DNA of 11,554 nucleotides from an uncultured Anaeroplasma sp. (GTDB lineage Bacteria; Bacillota_I; Bacilli_A; Acholeplasmatales; Anaeroplasmataceae): assembly GCA_934216145.1 (NCBI GenBank), contig CAKQBG010000056.1:1-11554 (forward strand), read 5' to 3'. The notes beneath the pieces were generated by a model. The model saw nothing but the letters and a program-made list of their open reading frames with translations, was not told the origin of the DNA and did no database searches. Within the stretch, counting starts at the first letter, position 1, and each line of letters begins with the position of its first letter. Shown here in pieces: positions 6,583-11,554 of this stretch. The translations under genes were made by a program, and so were the position numbers.

Positions 6583-7071
6583 ATGAAAAAATGCAATACA
6601 GAATTAATGAAAGAAATAAAAATATTAGAAGAAAAGAAGAATGATATTCTCACTCTTGAGGAAGAAGAATGCAAGATTACATATCTTGAAGGTGAAAAGA
6701 AAATGGATTCCAATTATTCATATGATGCAGTAAGAAAAGAAATTGATGAAATTGATAATGAAATTAGAAAATATAAATCTTTTCTAGCTGTATCAAATGC
6801 AACTACTATTGTTCCCGAATTCAATATGACAATAGGTGAATGCTTGATATACTTAGCTTCGTTAAATTCGAAAAAGAGTCTATTGTCATCATTTGCTTCT
6901 AAAAAGCAAATTACACGTATTTCATCAACATATAATACTAAAGTTGAATATACTGAATTATTATATGATGTTAATAAAGTAAAAAAAGAACTTGAAGATT
7001 TACAAAGATTAATTGCCAAGCTACAAATGGCAATTGATAGAACAAATCTAACAAATTTAATAGAAATATAA
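6583..7071 (+). CDS. small coiled-coil protein, DIP1984/DUF6847-like
   Basis: 162 residues, starting 12 nt after rtcB with GAGGT before the ATG. Residues 1-67 and 127-162 are predicted by eye to be long charged coiled coils (KEIDEIDNEIRKYK; VKKELEDLQRLIAKLQMAIDRTN). Two NxT-type turns, SNATTIVPEFN (about 70-80) and DRTNLTNLIEI at the end, bracket the middle segment MTIGECLIYLASLNSKKSLL. This pattern resembles the DIP1984/DUF6847 proteins, whose biochemical role is unknown; some entries carry the name septicolysin. There is no signal peptide and no membrane segment. Its place between rtcB and rlaP suggests an accessory, scaffold or RNA-binding subunit of the repair machinery. The family match is from memory of the pattern, not a search. 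Confidence 0.6.
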   Translation: MKKCNTELMKEIKILEEKKNDILTLEEEECKITYLEGEKKMDSNYSYDAVRKEIDEIDNEIRKYKSFLAVSNATTIVPEFNMTIGECLIYLASLNSKKSLLSSFASKKQITRISSTYNTKVEYTELLYDVNKVKKELEDLQRLIAKLQMAIDRTNLTNLIEI

Positions 7072-7287
7072 GAACTTTCCATCTCGAATAAATATAATTT
7101 TAATTTCACTGGTTATTAGATTTAGGTGTAAGTGGATTATGTTTAGAATTATGAGTGTAGTATGTAATTTGTTTAAGATAGATAATTATTTTATAGTCAG
7201 CTCTATTAATATTATTCGAGAAAAAACTTTATGGTATCGGAAGTAAGGTTATAAGATATCTACCGATTTATAAGGTGGTGTAAAACT
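7072..7287 (+). other. 216-nt non-coding gap inside the RNA-repair operon
   Basis: No frame stays open, and no tRNA or strong terminator is seen. Two possible hairpins: ATAG (7193-7196) with CTAT (7203-7206), extended by imperfect AT pairs; and ATCGGAAG (7236-7243) with CTACCGAT (7260-7267), one mismatch and a 16-nt loop, ending 4 nt before the rlaP ribosome binding site AAGGTGGTG (7272-7280). A weak internal promoter (TTGTTT, about 16 bp, TTATAG near 7191) is possible. All other intergenic spaces in the operon are 12 nt or overlaps, so the gap is unusual. It could hold a small RNA, a processing site, a leader controlling rlaP, or a lost gene. Confidence 0.5.
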
Positions 7288-8295
7288 ATGGATTATCAAA
7301 AAGAATTAGAATCAAGTGAATATAATTTCTTAAGAAATGATCCGCTTTTAAAAGATAATATCTTATTTTTAACAGTTGCTGGTAGTCATGCATATGGTAC
7401 TAATGTAGAAACATCTGATTTAGATATTAGAGGTGTAGTTTTAGAACGTGAAACTGACACACTTGGATTAACTGATTTTGAACAATATGTTGATGCTAAA
7501 ACTGATACTGTTATTTATACATTAAAAAAGTTTTTAAAGTTGGTTAAAGAATGTAATCCTAATATTATTGAAATGCTTTATTCAAAACCAGAACATTATT
7601 TATATGTTTCTCTACTTGGTAAAGTATTACTAGATAATAGAGGTTTATTCTTAACTAAACGTGCAGCATATTCATTTGGTGGATATGCGAATGCACAGCT
7701 TAATAGATTAGAAAATGCGATGGCTAGGGATACGCTAACTGAATATGATAAAATTGAACATATTAATAGAAGCGTAGAGAATGCGGCTAAATCTTTTGAA
7801 ACAAAGTATAAGCTACCAGATGATGCAATTAAAACATATGTTGGTTCGTGGTATAATGGAATGGATGAAGAAATTCTAGTCGATTTCAAACTTGAACATT
7901 ATCCTTTAGGCAGACTTAGAAGTATGATTGAGGAAATGACTAATGTTGTAAGAAATTATAGCGAGACGGTTGGTCAAAGAAACAAAAAGAAGGATGACCA
8001 ACATTTGAATAAGCATATGATGCATTTAATTCGATTATATTTCATGTGCAATGAAATTTTAGAGTACAAAACTGTTCATACGTTTAGAGAAAAAGAACAT
8101 GAATTACTTATGGATATTAGAAATGGAAAATATAGAAATAGTGATGGCTATGTAACTGATGAGTTTTACACATTGTTAAATGATTTAAAAACAAAATGTG
8201 ATAAGTTAAAAAAAGAAACTACTTTACCTGATTCTGTTGATACAAATAAGTTTAATGAACTTGTACTTAAATTATATAAAGAGGCAAGAAAATGA
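7288..8295 (+). CDS. rlaP: RlaP-family nucleotidyltransferase (RNA repair pathway, Pol beta fold)
   Basis: 335 residues. Residues 32-49, GSHAYGTNVETSDLDIRG, are the active-site signature of Pol beta-type nucleotidyltransferases with GS and the D44-x-D46 metal ligands. The helix CNPNIIEMLYS (89-99) after YTLKKFLKL is typical of the RlaP/YcgL-like group (Pfam RlaP), named in comparative work for linkage to RNA ligases. The reaction and substrate are not established; transfer of a nucleotide to damaged RNA ends is the working inference. The ribosome binding site AAGGTGGTG is the same as that of rtcB, 7 nt before the ATG. The stop overlaps the CCA-enzyme start by ATGA, suggesting coupled translation. 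No catalytic residue appears lost. Confidence 0.85.
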   Translation: MDYQKELESSEYNFLRNDPLLKDNILFLTVAGSHAYGTNVETSDLDIRGVVLERETDTLGLTDFEQYVDAKTDTVIYTLKKFLKLVKECNPNIIEMLYSKPEHYLYVSLLGKVLLDNRGLFLTKRAAYSFGGYANAQLNRLENAMARDTLTEYDKIEHINRSVENAAKSFETKYKLPDDAIKTYVGSWYNGMDEEILVDFKLEHYPLGRLRSMIEEMTNVVRNYSETVGQRNKKKDDQHLNKHMMHLIRLYFMCNEILEYKTVHTFREKEHELLMDIRNGKYRNSDGYVTDEFYTLLNDLKTKCDKLKKETTLPDSVDTNKFNELVLKLYKEARK

Positions 8296-9626
8296 AAGTA
8301 ATATTTAATGTTCCTGAATACATAAAGGCTATACAAGAAAGATTAATAAAAAATAAATATGAATGCTATTTTGTTGGTGGCTGTGTTAGAGATATATTAT
8401 TAGGTCTTGATGTTAAAGATTATGATTTAACTACTAATTGTGATTCAAGCACATTAAAGTCAATCTTTACTGACTATAGTATTATTAATAATAATGGTGA
8501 AAAGCATAATACTATTACATTACATATTGGTGATGATAATGTTGAGATTACTTCATATAAACACAATGCTGATGAGGAAAACTCAATTGAGAATGACTTA
8601 ATGCATAGAGATTTAACCATAAATGCAATGGCATATAGCGATAGAATAGTGGATTTGGTTGGTGGATATGATGATTTAAAAAATAAAATTATTAGAGCAC
8701 CAGGCACTCCAGCAGATAGAATAAAGGAAGACCCACTAAGAATTTTGAGGACCTTAAGGTTTTCTTCTAGACTAGGATTTGAAATCGAAGAAGAAACTGC
8801 TAAAGCTATTCATGAATATAAAGAATTGTTAAGCAATGTATCCTCTGAAAGAATTAAAAGTGAACTAGATGGAATATTATCAGGAAATAATGTTAAAAAG
8901 GTATTATGTGAATATAAAGATATTATATTTACTATTATTCCAGAACTTAAGGTTACTGATGGATTTGATCAGAAAAATCCATATCATAATAATACACTTT
9001 ATAATCATATTGTTAATGTATGTTCTAATGTGTATTCAAAAGCAAATGCAACAGTATATATAATTGTATTAACAAGAACAGCAGCATTACTTCATGATAT
9101 TGCAAAACCATCATGCTTTACTCTTGATGATAATGGTATTGGTCATTTCTATGGCCATGCAGAAAAAGGTGCTTTAATTGCTTTAGAGGTAATGAAAAGA
9201 TTAAGATATTCTAATGATGAAATAGAGAAAATCCAATATTTAATTATGAAACATGATGCAATAATTAATCCAACAAAAAAGAGTGTTAGAAAGAATCTTT
9301 CTAGTACTCCAAATCAGGATGAAGATTTATTTGCTATGCTATTAGAACTTATTAATGCGGATAGATTAGATCATACAAGTTATGAATTAATGAATATTGA
9401 AGAAGTAAAAAACATCGTTAAACAAATTAAAGAAGATAACGAATGTATTAAATTAGCAGATTTATCAGTAAATGGATATGATTTAATTGAACTAGGCTTG
9501 TCTGGAAAAGAGATTGGTTCTACATTAAATTATTTACTAGAATTGGTAATGGATGATAAAATAAATAATAATAAAGAAGAAATACTTGAACTTGTTAAAA
9601 AACGAATAGAGGAAAATAGTAAATGA
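8292..9626 (+). CDS. cca: CCA-adding tRNA nucleotidyltransferase with HD domain
   Basis: 444 residues. The class II head motif is VGGCVRDILLG (28-38), then KDYDLTT with D43 and D45 as metal ligands, EITSYK (85-90), the flexible-loop/ribose motif DLMHRDLTINAMAY (102-115), and DRIKEDPLRILRTLRF (142-157), the template/neck region. The HD phosphohydrolase domain has YHNNTLYNH (H232, H239), LLHDIAKP (H268, D269) and HFYGHA (H285, H289). It adds or repairs the 3'-CCA of tRNA without a nucleic-acid template. GAGG lies 7 nt before the ATG, which is inside the rlaP stop, and its own stop overlaps the next gene by ATGA. This tight link to rtcB and rlaP suggests a repair-dedicated copy, but it could be the only CCA enzyme of the cell. 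Confidence 0.9.
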   Translation: MKVIFNVPEYIKAIQERLIKNKYECYFVGGCVRDILLGLDVKDYDLTTNCDSSTLKSIFTDYSIINNNGEKHNTITLHIGDDNVEITSYKHNADEENSIENDLMHRDLTINAMAYSDRIVDLVGGYDDLKNKIIRAPGTPADRIKEDPLRILRTLRFSSRLGFEIEEETAKAIHEYKELLSNVSSERIKSELDGILSGNNVKKVLCEYKDIIFTIIPELKVTDGFDQKNPYHNNTLYNHIVNVCSNVYSKANATVYIIVLTRTAALLHDIAKPSCFTLDDNGIGHFYGHAEKGALIALEVMKRLRYSNDEIEKIQYLIMKHDAIINPTKKSVRKNLSSTPNQDEDLFAMLLELINADRLDHTSYELMNIEEVKNIVKQIKEDNECIKLADLSVNGYDLIELGLSGKEIGSTLNYLLELVMDDKINNNKEEILELVKKRIEENSK

Positions 9627-11167
9627 TTAATGAAGAAGTTTTAGAACCGATATTTAGTGCATGCAAAATGGTAAATAATCAAATATTAAATCAATATAAT
9701 GAGGATGAATATAAACTTACGTTTGTTGATCATTATATGTTTCAAAATTCGTCTTATCTATTATCAATTATTAATAGATATTTATATGGGCATAGAAATA
9801 AATCTGTTTCAACATTCTTTCTATTTAGATGTGTAATTGAAAACATTGCTGTTCTTGAAATGAATGAGGCTGGGGATATTCCTAAAGATTGTGAAGAATT
9901 GCTTAAGGATTATAATTACCTTATTGAATATGATATTTATAAAAAATATCAAGAATTGCATAGTGTGTCATTTGATTTCGAAGATGTTAAAAAGAATTAT
10001 GAGAATACAAAAGAAAAGTATAAGGATTCAATAACAGATAAAAGTGGAAGAGATTTTAAAGATTTACTTAGATCAAAGCTTCCTTGGCTAAAACAAGAAT
10101 ATAAGTTTGAAGAACTAATTAGTACCTATTGTGAGAATCTTTTAGATTACTATAAATACTTTAGTTTTGTTATTCATCCTAACGAAATATCAATGCTTAA
10201 GTTTACAATTGATAAGCAGGATTTAGATGGACTGTTTGTTGCTATATCATCATATTTTATGAAGATTTTCGCTAAGTATTATTCGAAAGGACAATATCTT
10301 AAACCGAATGAAAACATCTATTTTGAGAAGAAGTTCATTGCTGAAAATCCACTTAATGCCAAATATATGGGCCATGTGTTAGTTCAATGCGATTGTTTAG
10401 AAAAAATAGGTAAGCTCATTTTAAAGTATTTTCCAAAAGATACTAATTCTTTGTATTATTTGGAGTATAAGAGTATTGTTTATGATATGGCTCTAGATAA
10501 GACATTTGGATATAACGAATGTGTAAAAAGCTTAGTAAAACCATTCTTGGAGCTTGCGGTTATGCATGATTATTTAATCATGACAACTATAAAGCCTAAG
10601 GATGAGTATAAAAGAAAATTATTATATGATTATTCACATATAAACTATAATAGGCTCTTTGATTATCCGATGGATGAAGCATATGAAGAAGGATATAAAC
10701 TTTATTGCGAAAATATCAAGAATGTATCAAAGGAAGAATTTGATAAAGAATTTATTATAGGATTAGGATTTTTGAATCCCAAAACATCTATTACAAAATT
10801 TGTTAACACGTTCGTTGATAAATTGTTTAATGAGTCAATATCTGATTTTGAACTTCAAAGAGCTACAATGAAGATTAATTATGATGAATCACAAGCATTA
10901 TCATATGCAAATGGTTATATGATATCAGCGAATTCTGGCTCATTTGGTGATTTTTTACCAGTTATAACTGAAACTGATTTTGTAATACAGCATTTAACTG
11001 AGAAGTATATAACTAAAGTAGAATTATTAGTTTCAATAACTGAAGATAAGAAATATAATAAACTTATTTATGATTTAAATAAAGAATTAAAAATGTATAA
11101 AAGAGCTGGGCAAGGCAGAATCAAAATGGATATGCTATTGAAAGATAAAAAAGTGAATAATATGTAG
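9623..11167 (+). CDS. 514-aa all-helical protein of unknown function, last gene of the RNA-repair operon
   Basis: I do not recognise this protein with certainty. It is soluble, with no signal peptide or membrane span, and rich in Tyr, Lys and Asp/Glu helices. Residues 68-76 (FRCVIENIA) followed by YKYFSFVIHPNEIS near 176-190 resemble the R...E and YxxxSxxxHxN pattern of DUF5677-like proteins. A similar layout recurs: PFLELAVMHDYLIM (307-320) and LLYDYSHINYNRL (333-345), so two related helical domains are plausible, with a possible weaker third near 440-470. The canonical HEPN RNase motif Rx4-6H is not evident. The ATG at 9623 overlaps the CCA-enzyme stop (ATGA), with AGAGG about 10 nt upstream. 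The context implies a role in recognising or delivering damaged RNA, or as an effector. Both ideas are inference. Confidence 0.6.
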   Translation: MINEEVLEPIFSACKMVNNQILNQYNEDEYKLTFVDHYMFQNSSYLLSIINRYLYGHRNKSVSTFFLFRCVIENIAVLEMNEAGDIPKDCEELLKDYNYLIEYDIYKKYQELHSVSFDFEDVKKNYENTKEKYKDSITDKSGRDFKDLLRSKLPWLKQEYKFEELISTYCENLLDYYKYFSFVIHPNEISMLKFTIDKQDLDGLFVAISSYFMKIFAKYYSKGQYLKPNENIYFEKKFIAENPLNAKYMGHVLVQCDCLEKIGKLILKYFPKDTNSLYYLEYKSIVYDMALDKTFGYNECVKSLVKPFLELAVMHDYLIMTTIKPKDEYKRKLLYDYSHINYNRLFDYPMDEAYEEGYKLYCENIKNVSKEEFDKEFIIGLGFLNPKTSITKFVNTFVDKLFNESISDFELQRATMKINYDESQALSYANGYMISANSGSFGDFLPVITETDFVIQHLTEKYITKVELLVSITEDKKYNKLIYDLNKELKMYKRAGQGRIKMDMLLKDKKVNNM

Positions 11168-11183
11168 AGTAGGATGCACTTCG

Positions 11184-11215
11184 AAGTAGAATCAACTTTT
11201 TTTAAGTGTCTACTT
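11184..11215 (+). terminator. possible terminator of the RNA-repair operon
   Basis: AAGTAGA (11184-11190) pairs with TCTACTT (11209-11215), with inner ACTT/AAGT pairing around a T run. It lies 17 nt after the last stop codon. The T run is in the loop and only TTTAT follows the stem, so it is weak or not a true terminator. Confidence 0.3.
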
Positions 11216-11232
11216 TATAGTGTCTATTTTAA
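11205..11232. repeat. 14-nt tandem direct repeat
   Basis: AGTGTCTACTTTAT (11205-11218) is followed directly by AGTGTCTATTTTAA (11219-11232), 12 of 14 identical. Ends with repeated AGTGTCTA occur in some insertion sequences, so it may be a relic insertion-sequence end. No matching gene is present. Confidence 0.6.
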
Positions 11233-11434
11233 TCTACCGGCTCGTTATTTTTAACTAAAACTTGTATGTCACAACGGTATACATATGAGAATGAAAATGA
11301 TTATGAATAAATATTAGGATTTAATTCTAATATGAACTATGTATAAATGATAATTATTTAAATGAATTTTATTTAATGCCAAAAATATTGATATTTTTCC
11401 CTAGAGTGACATAAAAACAGGTGAAAATGATGTG

Positions 11435-11481
11435 AACCCCAAATCTTGGACTCGAGGAATCGAGCAGGAAATGGGGTTTTT
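11435..11481 (+). promoter_or_regulatory. hairpin masking the RBS of the right-hand transposase, terminator-like
   Basis: AACCCCA (11435-11441) and TGGGGTT (11472-11478) are a perfect 7-bp inverted repeat, with CTCG/CGAG (11451-11454, 11461-11464) as an inner stem. The right arm runs into five T residues, and its GGGG lies 8 nt before the ATG at 11485, the only ribosome-binding-like sequence there. Read-through transcripts could end here or be untranslatable. Transcripts from within the element would lack the left arm. Confidence 0.55.
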
Positions 11482-11484
11482 ATT

Positions 11485-11554
11485 ATGGCAAAATTAACAG
11501 ATGATGATAAGTTAAATATAATAATTAAATATGAAGCTGGTGTTAAAACATCTA
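11485..11554 (+). CDS. transposase subunit (IS3 orfA-like), first 23 residues
   Basis: The frame starts at ATG 11485 and is cut by the window edge: MAKLTDDDKLNIIIKYEAG and onward to KTS. The KLTDDDKLNII start and the position behind a putative IS3 terminus fit the helix-turn-helix N-terminus of an IS3-type OrfA. Too little sequence is present to exclude IS30 or IS630 family members. The ribosome binding site appears to be inside the hairpin stem. Confidence 0.5.
   Translation, partial: MAKLTDDDKLNIIIKYEAGVKTS

Larger units (their letters stand above)
11168..11430. other. non-coding region between the repair operon and the right insertion sequence
   Basis: About 260 bases with no convincing gene. 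Short hairpins are visible: ATATTAG (11311-11317) with CTAATAT (11327-11333), and AAAAATAT-TG-ATATTTTT (11381-11398), both A/T-dominated. ACTTCGAAGT (11178-11187) is a 10-bp palindrome. No promoter is clear. Confidence 0.5.
11431..11554 (+). mobile_element. left end of an IS3-family-like insertion sequence (runs off right edge)
   Basis: TGAACCCCAAATCTTGGACT, starting at 11433, resembles the terminal repeats of IS3-family elements of Bacillota, which start with TG and have an ACCCC...TTGGAC core. A short orfA-like gene begins at 11485. The right end and target duplication are outside the window, so the family call is tentative. Confidence 0.55.

Noticed and set aside
6330..7109. Minus-strand frames opposite the rtcB end and the coiled-coil gene
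   Set aside because: Low-complexity hydrophobic products opposite well-formed genes; shadows.
7072..7287. tRNA or complete Y RNA gene
   Set aside because: No cloverleaf, no GTTC T-loop motif and no convincing Y RNA hairpins were found; only weak stems.

Overview
The DNA is strongly AT-rich, with AT-biased codons, GGAGG/AAGGTGGTG-type ribosome binding sites and TGA used as a normal stop. This points to a low-GC Bacillota (Firmicute) using the standard bacterial code, perhaps Erysipelotrichia or a clostridial relative. The taxon is an inference; no rRNA or tRNA gene is present to fix it.

Layout. 1-485: the 5' end of an ISL3-type insertion sequence, with its transposase on the minus strand running off the left edge. 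521-4185: the accessory end of an integrated element. It holds a minus-strand pair (AlbA_2/ATPase-type regulator and an XRE repressor) divergent from a broken HExxH protein gene, a small excisionase-like gene and a doubly frameshifted, truncated tyrosine integrase. Perfect inverted-repeat operator candidates lie in the divergent promoter region. The integrase is dead by sequence, so the element looks immobilised. 4196-4222: a two-way terminator separates this block from the next.

4221-11167 is the most interesting part, a candidate RNA-repair locus. A minus-strand WYL-domain regulator is transcribed away from five plus-strand genes: rtcB (3'-phosphate/5'-OH RNA ligase), a small coiled-coil protein of DIP1984/DUF6847 type, an RlaP-family nucleotidyltransferase, a CCA-adding tRNA nucleotidyltransferase with an HD domain, and a 514-aa all-helical protein of unknown function. 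The last three genes overlap by ATGA, so they are probably translationally coupled. rtcB and rlaP share the same AAGGTGGTG ribosome binding site. A 216-nt non-coding gap with possible RNA structure lies between the coiled-coil gene and rlaP. The inferred job is healing of cleaved tRNAs: RtcB re-joins broken strands, the CCA enzyme restores 3' ends, RlaP performs an unknown nucleotide transfer, and the WYL protein senses damage and controls the operon through an 11-bp inverted repeat flanking its promoter. No archease (RtcB cofactor) gene is seen in the window.

11168-11430 is non-coding, with short AT hairpins and a 14-nt tandem repeat. 11431-11554 is the left end of a second insertion sequence, probably IS3 family, with a truncated orfA. 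Both insertion sequences carry a hairpin that masks the transposase ribosome binding site.
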